Positions 17,023 through 26,530 of a stretch of 58,035 nt of DNA are shown here, piece after piece. The DNA is from an uncultured Tissierellia bacterium (GTDB lineage: Bacteria; Bacillota; Clostridia; Tissierellales; Tissierellaceae): the NCBI GenBank assembly GCA_946402705.1, contig CAMIXG010000008.1, positions 1 to 58,035 on the forward strand, read 5' to 3'. A program made the translations under genes and the position numbers. Position 1 is the stretch's first letter; every line of letters begins with the position of its first letter. The notes under the pieces were generated by a model. That model saw only the letters and a program-made list of their open reading frames with translations. It had not been told where the DNA came from and ran no database searches.

Positions 17023-17313
17023 ATGAAAAAATTAAATGGAAAGCTAATGGGTTTTAGTATGATTTTATCTCTTGCATCAGGCTTGATATTACCAGCAGAG
17101 AAAATTCGTGAAAATATGTATGTAATGGGTTATCCAATTAAATATATGAGATATTCCAGCAGACAAGGTATGGTTTATCCAAGAATAGCTATGTTTTTGC
17201 CAAAGAATATTTTAAATATATCTGTAAATCTACTAGATTTTCTATTTTGCTCTTTAGCCATATATTTATTTTTATTTATAATTTACTTAGTTGTAAAAAG
17301 AATTGTTGAATAA
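17023..17313 (+). CDS. Small membrane protein of unknown function
   Basis: 96 residues. GTG at 17005 is in frame, but AAGGAGG (17010-17016) is placed for ATG 17023. A hydrophobic N-terminal segment (possible signal or helix) precedes a tyrosine- and arginine-rich middle (MGYPIKYMRYSSRQGMVYPR), then a strong membrane helix near the C terminus (LDFLFCSLAIYLFLFIIYLV). No family recognised. It stands alone. Confidence 0.6.
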   Translation: MKKLNGKLMGFSMILSLASGLILPAEKIRENMYVMGYPIKYMRYSSRQGMVYPRIAMFLPKNILNISVNLLDFLFCSLAIYLFLFIIYLVVKRIVE

Positions 17314-17330
17314 AAGTATGAAAATAAAAA

Positions 17331-17357
17331 ACAAAAGAACTAAATTAGTCCTTTTGT
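17331..17357. terminator. Bidirectional terminator
   Basis: CAAAAGAACTAA and TTAGTCCTTTTG pair (one G-U), with A-rich and T-rich flanks, between convergent genes. Confidence 0.65.
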
Positions 17358-17366
17358 CTCTATAAG

Positions 17367-18143
17367 TTAATTTATATCAAGAGCTGATTCAGGTAGGATT
17401 TGCCCACCATCAACTATGATTGTTTGACCTGTTATATAACTTGCCTCATCAGAAGCCAAGAACATAATAGCATAGGCTATGTCTTCAGGTGTTCCAAGTT
17501 TTCCAGAGGGTATAGTAGCCTCTTGGTTTTTAATATACTCTTCTCCAAGTACATTTTTCATACCAGGTGTCATTATATTTCCAGGCTCTACAGTATTTAC
17601 AGTGATTTTGTATTTTGCAAGTTCAAGAGCAGCTGTTTTTACAAAACCATTTACTCCGCCCTTAGATGCAGAATAGTGAGCAAGACCAGGGTTACCTACT
17701 CTATTACCTGTAATGGATGAAACTATAACAATTCTACCGTGAGCGTTATCCTTCATATACGGCAGGACTTCTTTTGTGGAAACAAAGATACTTTTTAGGT
17801 TTACATCATGAACCATGTCCCACTGTTCAACTTCCATATCCTCTATCCTAGTTTCTGGATAAATTCCAGCATTTAAAACTAGGATATCAATACTACCAAG
17901 CTTTTCCTTAGCATATTTAAATAGCTCCTTGGTTTTATTAAAGTCCAAGACATCAGCCTGGAAAAACTCTACATTCAAGCCTTGATGTTGTAAGTCTTTT
18001 GCTAAGCCTTCTCCACTTTCTAAATCCCTACCTGTGAATATGAGATTAGCCCCTTCTCTTGCAAATGAAGTTGTAATCCCAAGGCCAATACCCTTACTGC
18101 CACCAGTAATAATAACATTCTTATCTTTCATTGAAAATGCCAT
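17367..18143 (-). CDS. Short-chain dehydrogenase/reductase (UcpA-like)
   Basis: 258 residues of classical SDR type: TGGSKGIG (NAD(P) loop), NAG (about 92-94), a catalytic Ser (VSSITG) and YSASK (Tyr/Lys). C-terminal TIIVDGGQILPES resembles UcpA more than FabG. Such enzymes oxidise or reduce an alcohol/ketone pair; substrate unknown. It stands alone rather than in a fatty-acid operon, which argues against FabG. Confidence 0.85.
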   Translation of the reverse strand: MAFSMKDKNVIITGGSKGIGLGITTSFAREGANLIFTGRDLESGEGLAKDLQHQGLNVEFFQADVLDFNKTKELFKYAKEKLGSIDILVLNAGIYPETRIEDMEVEQWDMVHDVNLKSIFVSTKEVLPYMKDNAHGRIVIVSSITGNRVGNPGLAHYSASKGGVNGFVKTAALELAKYKITVNTVEPGNIMTPGMKNVLGEEYIKNQEATIPSGKLGTPEDIAYAIMFLASDEASYITGQTIIVDGGQILPESALDIN

Positions 18144-18271
18144 AAAATCCCTCCTTAATTAAGACTATACCCCAATGTAAAAAAATATACTTTAAAAATC
18201 TTTCTATATTTATATAGAATATGGGAAATGGGGTAAGGGATTTATAATTAGAAGAGAGGGGGAGTAAATTT

Positions 18272-18889
18272 ATGAGAAAAGGTTTAACAGTAGTATTTAT
18301 ATTAGTTGGAATAGTTGCTGCCTATTTTTTAGGGGCAAATAGTAGTGTACCTTTGATACTTGATGATATGGAAGATTATGAGGAAAACCTAGTAGAAACT
18401 GACAAACAATTTATTAAAAGTGGTCAAAAAATAAATATAAATGGATATGTAATAGATGGAGAAGAATATTATAGATTAAAAGACTTGGAAGATATTTTAG
18501 GTTTTAGTACAAAAACTGATGATATAAACAAGACCATAGAATTAATGCCAGATGGGGAAATACAAGTAAATAATTTTAAGCCCCAAGATTTTAAGGAATA
18601 TAGTTTGAAAATTGATTATCAAGATAATAAAGTAGAAGTAGAATATGATAGAAAGACTAAAGGTATAGAAGCAAGGTATTTAAATAAGAAAACTGGAGAG
18701 AAAATTAGGGGAGAGGAAGCTGAAAATCTAATAGAAAGTAAGCTATTATCAATTGATTATAGTGCTGGAGAAGAGGATATAATTAATAGGATTATAGAAA
18801 GTTTAGGACTTGATCAGAATTATAAAAAGTTTGAACTGGACATAGAATATATGGACAATAGTGAGTTTCAAATTGAAAAGATAAAATAA
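18272..18889 (+). CDS. Membrane-anchored protein with copper-amine-oxidase-like and YusW-like domains
   Basis: 205 residues with an N-terminal hydrophobic anchor (about 5-25) and an extracellular part. Residues about 50-95 (INGYVIDGEEYYRLKDLEDI then LGFSTKTDD) resemble the copper amine oxidase N-terminal-like 'stalk' domain found in surface proteins of Bacillota. The end (KFELDIEYMDNSEFQIEKIK) resembles YusW-like domains. Neither has a known enzymatic role. Start follows AGAGGGGGAG. Confidence 0.65.
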   Translation: MRKGLTVVFILVGIVAAYFLGANSSVPLILDDMEDYEENLVETDKQFIKSGQKININGYVIDGEEYYRLKDLEDILGFSTKTDDINKTIELMPDGEIQVNNFKPQDFKEYSLKIDYQDNKVEVEYDRKTKGIEARYLNKKTGEKIRGEEAENLIESKLLSIDYSAGEEDIINRIIESLGLDQNYKKFELDIEYMDNSEFQIEKIK

Positions 18890-18890
18890 A

Positions 18891-18912
18891 AAAGCCTCCT
18901 ATAGGGGGCTTT
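18891..18912. terminator. Bidirectional terminator
   Basis: AAAGCCTCC/GGGGGCTTT (with G-U) around TATA, flanked by A and T runs, between convergent genes. Confidence 0.8.
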
Positions 18913-20131
18913 AAATTTTGAATTTTATTGTTATCCTAGTACCAAGATCTAATTTACTAGATATACTAATTTCGCCCCTATGGGCTTCTACTATATGTTT
19001 TACTATGGAAAGACCAAGTCCAGTACTATTTAAGCTACTACTTCTAGACTTATCAACTATATAAAATCTTTCAAAAACTCTGGCTAGATTATCTTCAGAT
19101 ATTCCAATACCAGTATCTTTTAGAACAAAGACTATATAATTTTCCTCTTCAAATAGATTTATATCTATAGTGCCACCAACTTTATTGTATTTAATGGCAT
19201 TGTCCAATAAGTTAAAAATTAAATCCTTTAGCATCCTTTGATTTCCATTTATAAAATAGTCTCTACCTTTTAAGTTTAAGTTTATATCTTTTTCAGCTAA
19301 GCGGGTTTCTAATTTACCCACAGTTGATTCAATAATTTCATAGATATTTGTAGATGTAAATTCTATTTTTAAATTTGGGTTTTCCAAGTTTGAAAGTTCT
19401 ATTATAGAATCTATAAGCTCTAGTAATCGTTTACCTTCACTATGGATAACATGGCCTATGTTGGTCAAGTCCTCACCTTTTACCATATTATGTTCTATCA
19501 TTTCAGCATAACCATTTATTGAAGTAAGTGGTGTCTTAAGTTCGTGGGATACATTAGCTGTAAACTCCCTACGAAATTTTTCATTTTTCTTAAGTAGGCT
19601 GATGTAATAATCTGCCTGCTCCTTGTAGAGATTAATATTGGCAGCAAAACTTTGGAACTCATAATCCATTAAATCCACATCTACAACTGAAGAGTTTAGT
19701 ATATTACCTATGGAATTATTGACTAAATTTATATTTTGGTATAGTTTATCAATTATTTTAGAGGTCAAGATATTTAAAAACAAGACAATCATCATAATAA
19801 GACCAGAAGAAAGAATTAGGCTGGGAATTAAGATGTGGCCTATAGATTCTCTAGGTTTAGAGACCCTTAGAGTAAGACCTTCATAAGGTGTATCTAAATA
19901 AATAGCCTGTTTATTTTTGGGCGGATTTTCATACAACTTAATACTTACATTGTTGGATAAAATTATATCTTTTTTATCATTTGAAGACATATAGACTTCT
20001 GTTATATTTTCTAAGTTTTTCTTAGACATATCTATGTAAAAATCATAGAAAAAAGTAGATAAAAAAATAGTAGATAAAAATACGGATATAAGGGAAGTTA
20101 GTACTAGACTAAAATAGATTTTTTTTCTCAT
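18911..20131 (-). CDS. phoR: Sensor histidine kinase PhoR
   Basis: 406 residues: two membrane helices (about 10-28 and 97-120) flanking a small extracellular domain, a linker, HisKA with phospho-acceptor His in FTANVSHELKTPLTS, and a HATPase domain with the N box (NLLDNAIKYN) and G boxes (DTGIGI, GLGLS). It starts one base after phoP and closes the pst-phoU-phoPR gene set, so it probably senses phosphate status through PstSCAB-PhoU. The name rests on context; the sequence alone says OmpR-partner kinase. Confidence 0.88.
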   Translation of the reverse strand: MRKKIYFSLVLTSLISVFLSTIFLSTFFYDFYIDMSKKNLENITEVYMSSNDKKDIILSNNVSIKLYENPPKNKQAIYLDTPYEGLTLRVSKPRESIGHILIPSLILSSGLIMMIVLFLNILTSKIIDKLYQNINLVNNSIGNILNSSVVDVDLMDYEFQSFAANINLYKEQADYYISLLKKNEKFRREFTANVSHELKTPLTSINGYAEMIEHNMVKGEDLTNIGHVIHSEGKRLLELIDSIIELSNLENPNLKIEFTSTNIYEIIESTVGKLETRLAEKDINLNLKGRDYFINGNQRMLKDLIFNLLDNAIKYNKVGGTIDINLFEEENYIVFVLKDTGIGISEDNLARVFERFYIVDKSRSSSLNSTGLGLSIVKHIVEAHRGEISISSKLDLGTRITIKFKI

Positions 20132-20132
20132 G

Positions 20133-20807
20133 TCAAACCTCTACCTTATAGCCAACATTTCTAACAGTTTGTATAATACTACCAGAATCAGCTAGTTTTT
20201 GCCTAAGAGAGCCTATGTGTACATCTATAGTTCTAGTCTCACCTTCAAAGTCAAATCCCCAAACCTTATTCATAATATTTTCCCTAGTTAAAACTATGTT
20301 TTTATTCTCAATTAAGTAGTCTAAAAGTTGAAATTCTTTATAGGTTAAATCTATATACTTTCCAGAAACGGTTACAGTTCTACTATCAGGATTTAATTCA
20401 AGTTCTCCAATCTTTATACTACTATTTGGTTTATCAATGTGGTATCTTCTAAGGACTGCCTTAACTCTAGATACCAATTCTATTACACTAAAAGGTTTTA
20501 AAACATAGTCGTCAGCTCCAGCATCAAGACCTTTTACCCTATTGATTTCACTAGTTTTGGCAGTTAAAAATATGACTGGTATAGCTTTAGTAGACTTATT
20601 AGCTTTAAGTTTTTCAAGTATATCAAAACCATCAGAACCAGGTAGCATTATATCTAAAATTATAAGGCTGGGTGTCTGTGTTTTTAGTTTTTCAAATAAT
20701 TCATCTGAACAACCTAGGCCAAGAGGAGAAAAATTAGTATTCTCAAGGGCATAGACTATCAGATCTCTTATATTTTCATCATCTTCAACTACAAAAATAG
20801 TATCCAA
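20133..20807 (-). CDS. phoP: Phosphate response regulator PhoP (OmpR family)
   Basis: 224 residues: receiver domain with acidic pocket (VEDDENI), phospho-acceptor Asp in LIILDIMLPGSDG and Lys in VLKPF, then a C-terminal winged helix (YKEFQLLDYLIENKNIVLTR, ending in GYKVEV). Directly upstream of phoR and downstream of phoU. Likely binds the TTTACA repeat at 24821-24837 before pstS. Confidence 0.92.
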   Translation of the reverse strand: MDTIFVVEDDENIRDLIVYALENTNFSPLGLGCSDELFEKLKTQTPSLIILDIMLPGSDGFDILEKLKANKSTKAIPVIFLTAKTSEINRVKGLDAGADDYVLKPFSVIELVSRVKAVLRRYHIDKPNSSIKIGELELNPDSRTVTVSGKYIDLTYKEFQLLDYLIENKNIVLTRENIMNKVWGFDFEGETRTIDVHIGSLRQKLADSGSIIQTVRNVGYKVEV

Positions 20808-20840
20808 AAAATCACCTCTTAATGAAATTATAGCATTTAT

Positions 20841-21488
20841 TTATATGTTTGGAACCTTACCTGTCAAGAAATATATTACCCATTCTGAAATATTTTCTGC
20901 ATGGTCACCAATACGTTCTAAATATTTACCAATCATCAATATATCAAGAGCCTGAGTACCATTTTTAGGATTTTCTATAATTAATTCTATTAGGTGGTTT
21001 TTTAGGCAGTGGAAAAGTTCATCCACTCTATTATCCATTTCTATAACTTCAGTTGCTAGACTTAAGTCGCCATTTATAAAGGCTTCTAAACTTTTCCTAA
21101 CCATATCTTGGGCAATGTTTGCCATTTGAGGTATCTTAACAATTGGAGTTATAAAGTCTTCATCTGATAGATAAAGGCTGATTTCGGCTATATCAGCACC
21201 TTGATCTGCTATTCGCTCCAAATCTGTTATTATCTTTAGAACTGAGGATATAAAGCGTAAATCACTTGCCACAGGATTTTCGCGAAGGATAATATTTAGA
21301 CAGTGAGATTCTATCTTTTTTTCCATATTATTTATATCTATATCCTCTGCTATTATTTTTTTAGCAAGGTCTGTATTTTTTTTGGTTAATGCTATTACAG
21401 AGTTGTCTATAACTTTGATGACCATGTTTCCCATAGTTTCTATTTCTAGGTGAAGATTTTTTAATTCTTTTTCAAAATTTTCTCTCAT
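20841..21488 (-). CDS. phoU: Phosphate signalling regulator PhoU
   Basis: 215 residues of paired three-helix bundles with the PhoU metal-binding motif pattern (DITDLERIADQGADIAE analogue and KYLERIGDHAENISEW). Represses PhoR signalling when phosphate is plentiful and modulates Pst. ATG 21488 follows AGGAGTGA; the in-frame ATG at 21539 lies inside pstB and is rejected. Ten bases separate it from pstB. Confidence 0.95.
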   Translation of the reverse strand: MRENFEKELKNLHLEIETMGNMVIKVIDNSVIALTKKNTDLAKKIIAEDIDINNMEKKIESHCLNIILRENPVASDLRFISSVLKIITDLERIADQGADIAEISLYLSDEDFITPIVKIPQMANIAQDMVRKSLEAFINGDLSLATEVIEMDNRVDELFHCLKNHLIELIIENPKNGTQALDILMIGKYLERIGDHAENISEWVIYFLTGKVPNI

Positions 21489-21498
21489 AAAATCACTC

Positions 21499-22245
21499 CT
21501 AACCAAATCTACCAGTAATATAATTTTCAGTTTTTTCATTTTCAGGGAAGGTAAATAGTTTATCTGTCTCGTTAAACTCTATCAATTCTCCGTTTAAGAA
21601 GAAGCCTGTGTTATCAGATATTCTAAGTGCCTGCTGCATATTATGAGTTACTATAACTATAGTATAATCATCTTTTAAGCTTTGAAGTAGCTCTTCTATT
21701 TTTAGTGTAGAAATAGGATCAAGTGCAGAAGTTGGTTCATCTAGTAAGAGTACTTCAGGTTCTATAGCAAGAGCCCTAGCTATGCATAGCCTTTGTTGCT
21801 GACCACCAGATAGTTTTAAGGCAGACTTATGAATGGAGTCCTTAACTTCATCATAAAGGGCAGCCTTTCTAAGTGATGATTCAACTATTTTATCTAATTC
21901 TTCTTTGGATTTTATACCATGAGTTCTAGGACCATAGGCTATATTGTTATAGATACTCATAGGAAAAGGGTTTGGATTTTGGAATACCATACCAATTTCT
22001 TTTCTAAGCTGTGTAACATCAGTTTTCATAATATCCTTATCATCAAAATAGATATTACCATTTGTAACACAACTATCAACTAGGTCATTCATCCTATTTA
22101 TACTTTTTAATAAACTAGACTTACCACATCCAGAAGGGCCTATAAAGGCAGTTATTTTATTTTCTTCTATATTCATATTAATATTTTTAAGACCTTGAAA
22201 ATTATCATAGAATAAATTAAAGTCCTTGATTTTTATTTTACTCAT
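21499..22245 (-). CDS. pstB: Phosphate ABC transporter ATPase PstB
   Basis: 248 residues: GPSGCGKSS (Walker A), the Q-loop [18 protein letters not shown] typical of PstB, signature [14 protein letters not shown], Walker [14 protein letters not shown] and H-loop VTHNM. Energises phosphate uptake through PstCA. One base after pstA in the operon. Confidence 0.97.
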   Translation of the reverse strand: MSKIKIKDFNLFYDNFQGLKNINMNIEENKITAFIGPSGCGKSSLLKSINRMNDLVDSCVTNGNIYFDDKDIMKTDVTQLRKEIGMVFQNPNPFPMSIYNNIAYGPRTHGIKSKEELDKIVESSLRKAALYDEVKDSIHKSALKLSGGQQQRLCIARALAIEPEVLLLDEPTSALDPISTLKIEELLQSLKDDYTIVIVTHNMQQALRISDNTGFFLNGELIEFNETDKLFTFPENEKTENYITGRFG

Positions 22246-22246
22246 A

Positions 22247-23053
22247 TCATTTCTCCTTTGAGATTTTCTTTATAACTTGGTTTGATAAGAAATTAATCAA
22301 TAATATAATTATCATCAGTACAAAAGCAGTTCCATAGGCTTTATCTGTGTGCAGTCCTTCAGTAGAAAGAGCAAACATATGAACAGATAAGGTTCTACCA
22401 GATGAAAATAGATTTTCTGGTATTTGAGCCACAGTTCCAGCAGTATATATAAGGGCAGCAGATTCACCAAAAATCCTACCTATAGATAGAATTATTCCAG
22501 AGAAAATACCTGGAAGAGCGCAAGGTAAAACCACCTTGAAAATAGTCCTAACCTTGGTAGCACCAAGGGCTAAACTACCCTGTCTAAGTGAGTCTGAAAC
22601 CGTTAGAAGGGACTCACGAGTTGTAGTTATTATTAGGGGAAGAACCATTATAGATAGGGTAAAGGACCCAGCTAAAATGGAAAATCCTAAATTTAAATAA
22701 GTTACAAAAAATATCATTCCAAATAGACCATAGATTATAGATGGAATCCCAGATAAGGTGTCTATGGCAATACTTATAAATTTCATAATTATATTTTTAT
22801 TAGCATATTCTACTAGGTAGATAGCTGTTAAAATTCCAATTGGTATAGAAATGATAAGGGCAATTATAGTTATTATAATTGTAGTTATCATGGCTGGAAC
22901 TAGAGACATATTTTCTGTTGTGTAATTAAATCTAAACAAATCTAGACTCAAATTAGGCAGTCCTTTTATAACTATATATGCAACAATCCCAAGCAAGGAT
23001 GCAAAAGTTAGAGAGGCAACTAAATATATTAACTTTTTCATTATTTTATCCAT
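22247..23053 (-). CDS. pstA: Phosphate ABC transporter permease PstA
   Basis: 268 residues with six membrane helices and the EAA coupling loop ([21 protein letters not shown]). [17 protein letters not shown] and [11 protein letters not shown] are characteristic of PstA. ATG overlaps the pstC stop by eight bases, implying coupled translation. Confidence 0.95.
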   Translation of the reverse strand: MDKIMKKLIYLVASLTFASLLGIVAYIVIKGLPNLSLDLFRFNYTTENMSLVPAMITTIIITIIALIISIPIGILTAIYLVEYANKNIIMKFISIAIDTLSGIPSIIYGLFGMIFFVTYLNLGFSILAGSFTLSIMVLPLIITTTRESLLTVSDSLRQGSLALGATKVRTIFKVVLPCALPGIFSGIILSIGRIFGESAALIYTAGTVAQIPENLFSSGRTLSVHMFALSTEGLHTDKAYGTAFVLMIIILLINFLSNQVIKKISKEK

Positions 23054-23906
23054 TTACATTTCTCTCCTTAAATATTGTAAATACTAGGTTGATTATAAGT
23101 ATAATCATAAATAAAACTACAGCAGTACCAATTAAGGCGTTTCTGTGGACACCAGATGCATAACTCATTTCCATAACTATATTAGTAGTTAGAGTTCTGG
23201 CTCCCTTAAATATACCTTTAGGCATACGAGGTTGATTACCAGCTACCATTACAACAGCCATAGTTTCACCAACAGCACGGCCTATACCAAGTATAAGACT
23301 GGATATAACACCAGATTTTGCAGCAGGTAAAACTACCTTAAAAATACTTCTCTCCTTGGATGAACCAAGGGCAAGTGCTCCCTCATAATAAAATCTAGGG
23401 ACAGCTCTAATTGCAACTTCAGATAAATTTATAACAGTTGGTAAGATCATAATGCTCAGTAAAATCCCAGCAGTTAAAATACTGTTTCCATTGCTGGGAA
23501 AAAGGTATCTAACTGCTGGAACTAAAACTACCATTCCAAAGAAACCATAGATAATTGATGGAATTCCCGCCATTAGATTTATTATTGACTTTAAAAATCG
23601 ATAGTGCTTGTCTTTTGTGTAGTATACTAGGAAAACTGCTGTGATTATTCCAACTGGTCCACCTATTAGAATGGCTATTAAGGTTATATATAGGGAACCT
23701 AGAATCATTGGAAGTATGCCAAAACTGCTAGGAGTGTTGGTAGGAGACCAGTCTTTTCCAAGTATAAAGTTTAGAAAACCTACTTCTTTAAAAATAACTG
23801 TTCCTTCTTTAAATAAAAAGAAGGAAATCAAAATTATTAGAGCTATGGACAAGATAGCTGATAAAAAGAAAAGGTAGCGTATAAGGTCAGATTTATTTTT
23901 TTTCAT
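23046..23906 (-). CDS. pstC: Phosphate ABC transporter permease PstC
   Basis: 286 residues with six membrane helices, the conserved [12 protein letters not shown] motif and EAA loop (EGALALGSSKERSIFKVVLP). Pairs with PstA to form the pore. The start overlaps the pstS stop by 14 bases, so the permease and binding protein are tightly coupled. Confidence 0.95.
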   Translation of the reverse strand: MKKNKSDLIRYLFFLSAILSIALIILISFFLFKEGTVIFKEVGFLNFILGKDWSPTNTPSSFGILPMILGSLYITLIAILIGGPVGIITAVFLVYYTKDKHYRFLKSIINLMAGIPSIIYGFFGMVVLVPAVRYLFPSNGNSILTAGILLSIMILPTVINLSEVAIRAVPRFYYEGALALGSSKERSIFKVVLPAAKSGVISSLILGIGRAVGETMAVVMVAGNQPRMPKGIFKGARTLTTNIVMEMSYASGVHRNALIGTAVVLFMIILIINLVFTIFKERNVNG

Positions 23907-24744
23907 TATTACTACCTACTTCACTCCAATTGACAACTGTTCCTGTAAAGATGTGTTTAACATCATCAATGGAAAGTTCATCTATTGGATTTTCTTTATT
24001 TACAATTACAGCTATGCCATCTAGGGCAATTATTTTTTCGCTTAATTTAGATTTTTCTTCTGTAGAAAGCTCACGAGAACTCATGCCTATATCTGCAGTT
24101 CCTTCCAAGACAGATGTTATACCAGCAGACGAACCTGTTTGTTGTATTTCAGCCTTTACATTTGGATTTAAGCTCTTATATTCATCTACTAACTTTTCCA
24201 TAAGAGGAGCAACAGAAGTAGAACCAGCTATGGTTATAGTTCCAGATAAATTAGATGGTAGATAATCTTCAGTATTATCCATAGCAATATAGCTTTTTCC
24301 AACAATAACATCAGCCGACTTAGAATTTACAAAACTCAAAAAGTCTTTAGTTAAATCAGTTTCAGTTTTTGTAGCCAAGATAAAAGGTCTAGATATTTCA
24401 TAATTTTTATCCTTTATATTTTCTTTAGTTGGAGCATATCCATTTATTTTTAAAGCCTTAACCCTATCAGATAGAGAACCAGTTGATATATAACCTATTC
24501 CATTTTCATCTTTTGATACAGATTGTATAACCCCTTCAGTTTGCATTTGTATAATTGCTTCTTCCGTAGTTCTATCAGCCTCAGAGTCTTTATTTTTTTC
24601 TAACACTCCAGTTAATTCTACAAAGGCAGATCTAGTTCCAGAACCTTCTTCTCTAGATATAACATTGATATTATCTTTTTTCCCACCACAAGCTACAAGG
24701 GAAAAACTTATTACTAAGATTAAGCCTAAAATTATTTTTTTCAT
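23893..24744 (-). CDS. pstS: Phosphate-binding lipoprotein PstS, apparently circularly permuted
   Basis: 283 residues, lipobox LVAC with Cys19. The order of blocks is unusual. Directly after the anchor comes NINVISREEGSGTRSAF (about 25-41), which in ordinary PstS lies in the middle. Then the usual C-terminal half ends at VGKSYIAM (about 148-155). Only then comes the usual N-terminal block: GTITIAGSTSVAPL (168-181), GSSAGI, ADIGMSSRE and finally FTGTVVNWSEVG (266-277) at the C terminus. All phosphate-contacting segments are present in one intact frame of normal length, first in a pst operon. So this looks like a functional permutation, not a pseudogene. Confidence 0.9.
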   Translation of the reverse strand: MKKIILGLILVISFSLVACGGKKDNINVISREEGSGTRSAFVELTGVLEKNKDSEADRTTEEAIIQMQTEGVIQSVSKDENGIGYISTGSLSDRVKALKINGYAPTKENIKDKNYEISRPFILATKTETDLTKDFLSFVNSKSADVIVGKSYIAMDNTEDYLPSNLSGTITIAGSTSVAPLMEKLVDEYKSLNPNVKAEIQQTGSSAGITSVLEGTADIGMSSRELSTEEKSKLSEKIIALDGIAVIVNKENPIDELSIDDVKHIFTGTVVNWSEVGSNNEKK

Positions 24745-24912
24745 AATTACCTCCTAAGTATTGTAATTGTCATCTTTAGTTTAAATATAATACATGTAAG
24801 TCAATTCTAAATAAGGTCTATGTAAAATCTATGTAAAGTTTGTCTAACTTGGAATACTAAATATTCTGATAGTATGATAAAATATACTTAGAAATAGGAG
24901 AGGAGAGATATT
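24745..24912. promoter_or_regulatory. Divergent promoter region of pstS
   Basis: 168 bp between pstS and the plus-strand 92-residue gene. Contains the TTTACA direct repeat listed separately. No additional gene. Confidence 0.5.
24821..24837 (-). promoter_or_regulatory. Pho box (PhoP-binding direct repeats)
   Basis: On the minus strand TTTACA occurs twice with five bases between (24832-24837 and 24821-24826), an 11-bp period. Each sits in the longer repeat TTTACATAGAY. This is the arrangement of Bacillus PhoP sites (TTAACA-like hexamers every 11 bp). It lies about 80 bp before the pstS start. Confidence 0.7.
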
Positions 24913-25191
24913 ATGTTAGAGGTTTATACTAGCTATTTAATTGGAAAAGCTTTTGAAAAATATGATTTAAATGAAAAATTCAGCTTTGATGACATAATTA
25001 AAGATGAGGACTTATCCTATATGACAGAAGAAGGACAAAGACTTTTAAGGGAAAAATTTATAAAAACCATAGATGAAAATAAATATGGTATTGTAAAATT
25101 ATCAGATAGTGGGACAAAGGATGGAATAATATTTAAGAAAATATCCAAGCAAATAAAGAATACAAATTATTTTGCAAACAAGGTATATTAG
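24913..25191 (+). CDS. Small hypothetical protein (DUF1413-like)
   Basis: 92 residues. The middle (FSFDDIIKDEDLSYMTEEGQ, then RLLREKFIKTI) loosely matches the DUF1413 pattern in which a conserved Gly-x-Arg is followed by an arginine-rich helix. Preceded by AGGAGAGGAGAG. Eight bases ahead of the DfsB-like gene, so probably co-transcribed. No function known. Confidence 0.55.
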   Translation: MLEVYTSYLIGKAFEKYDLNEKFSFDDIIKDEDLSYMTEEGQRLLREKFIKTIDENKYGIVKLSDSGTKDGIIFKKISKQIKNTNYFANKVY

Positions 25192-25199
25192 GTGGTTTT

Positions 25200-25721
25200 A
25201 TGGCGAGACCTAAGAATAAGGAAGAACTAATTATCTTATCAGAGGAAAACTATGATAAGTTGGTTAAACTAATAGAATCAATACCAAGTGAAAGGCAGGA
25301 AGATAGCTTTAATTTTGAAGATAGGGATGAAAATATAAGAGATATATTAATTCATTTATATGAATGGCAGGCCATGTTTTTTAAGTGGTATGAAGTTGGT
25401 ATGAAGGGTGAAAAACCTATTATGCCAAGGGAAGGATACACTTGGAAGACTACATCCGATATGAACTATATGATAAAAGATATGTATAAGGATACTAGCT
25501 TAGAAGAGAGTAGAAAGCTTTTAGAGGCTTCTCATAAAAAAATAATGAAGCTAATCAAGGGGCATACAGATGATGAATTATTTACCAAAAAGTATTATGA
25601 ATGGACAAATACTACATCTCTAGGTTCTTATCTTATATCAGCAACATCAAGTCATTATGACTGGGCCATTAAAAAATTAAAAAAACATTGTAAAATACAG
25701 AAAGAGTTAGGACTTTTATAG
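25200..25721 (+). CDS. ClbS/DfsB-family four-helix bundle protein (DinB-like)
   Basis: 173 residues starting MARPKNKEELI, with the ClbS/DfsB landmarks RDILIHLYEWQAMFFKWYE and GYTWKTTSDMNYMI, and an ending in SSHYDWAIKKLKKHCK. Family members include ClbS, which protects against colibactin, and the stress-induced DfsB; most have unknown roles. No self-resistance cluster is nearby. Confidence 0.85.
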   Translation: MARPKNKEELIILSEENYDKLVKLIESIPSERQEDSFNFEDRDENIRDILIHLYEWQAMFFKWYEVGMKGEKPIMPREGYTWKTTSDMNYMIKDMYKDTSLEESRKLLEASHKKIMKLIKGHTDDELFTKKYYEWTNTTSLGSYLISATSSHYDWAIKKLKKHCKIQKELGLL

Positions 25722-25735
25722 TCTTAACTCTTTTT
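25701..25735. terminator. Bidirectional terminator
   Basis: AAAGAGTTAGGAC pairs with GTCTTAACTCTTT (one mismatch), followed by TTTTTATATA. Lies between the DfsB-like gene and the end of the cobalamin-riboswitch operon. Confidence 0.75.
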
Positions 25736-25744
25736 ATATAAAAA

Positions 25745-26530
25745 TTATTTTAAATTTTGTATGTTTTCATAGCCACAAGTAAATCTATTTAATTCCTTTG
25801 AATAAGTTAGTTTTATATTTATATCATATAAATCTTTTAAACTATTTTCACTTATTAAGTCTTGAGGACTTCCAAATGAGAATTTTGATTTATTAAGTAT
25901 GGCAACATAATTTTCAAGCATAAAAATATGATCTGGATTATGGGTTGTATAGATTATAATAAAACCTTTTTTTGATAGATTATGTATTATTTCAAGGGTT
26001 TTAAACTGGCTTCCAAAGTCCAGGTGATTAGTTGGTTCATCTAGTATTATTATATCTGGATTTTGAACTAAGACCCTAGCCATACTAGCCTTTTGCATTT
26101 CTCCCCCACTTATTTGCCTATAGGACTTGTTTTCTATATTTTCTATACCAAAGATTGATATAGCTTCGTCTACTAATTCCTTATCTTTTTTACCAGGTCT
26201 TTCATAAAAATTAAGATAAGGAGTTCTGCCCATCATAACATATTCTCTAACAGTAAAGTCATAGGTTGGAGATGTAATCTGCTGAACATAGCCGATTTTT
26301 TTAGCCAGTTCTCTAGCAGGGATATCCTCTATATTTACACCATCTAAAATGATTTCACCAGTTTTTGGTTTAAGGTATGATGATATACAGTTTAAGAGTG
26401 TGGATTTACCAGTTCCGTTAGGTCCTAAGATTCCAAGGACATCACCCTTATTTAAAGTAAAATTTATATTTTCAAATATATTATTTTTATTATCATAGGA
26501 AAAGGCTAAGTTTTTCACTGTTAGTTTCAT
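25745..26530 (-). CDS. BtuD/FepC-type ABC transporter ATPase
   Basis: 261 residues: GPNGTGKST (Walker A), YVQQITSPTYDFTVREYVMM (Q-loop region of the iron-siderophore/cobalamin/haem family), signature ISGGEMQKASMARVL, Walker B IIILDEPTNHLD and H-loop TTHNPDH. Signature position two is Ser-Gly-Gly-Glu, normal for FepC. It overlaps the permease gene by four bases (ATGA). Last gene of the riboswitch operon, so it probably powers corrinoid or related chelate uptake. Confidence 0.9.
   Translation of the reverse strand: MKLTVKNLAFSYDNKNNIFENINFTLNKGDVLGILGPNGTGKSTLLNCISSYLKPKTGEIILDGVNIEDIPARELAKKIGYVQQITSPTYDFTVREYVMMGRTPYLNFYERPGKKDKELVDEAISIFGIENIENKSYRQISGGEMQKASMARVLVQNPDIIILDEPTNHLDFGSQFKTLEIIHNLSKKGFIIIYTTHNPDHIFMLENYVAILNKSKFSFGSPQDLISENSLKDLYDINIKLTYSKELNRFTCGYENIQNLK

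Noticed and set aside
23893..24744. PstS as a broken or truncated gene
   Set aside because: Although its blocks are out of order, every block is present, the length is normal, the lipobox is intact and translation overlaps pstC.
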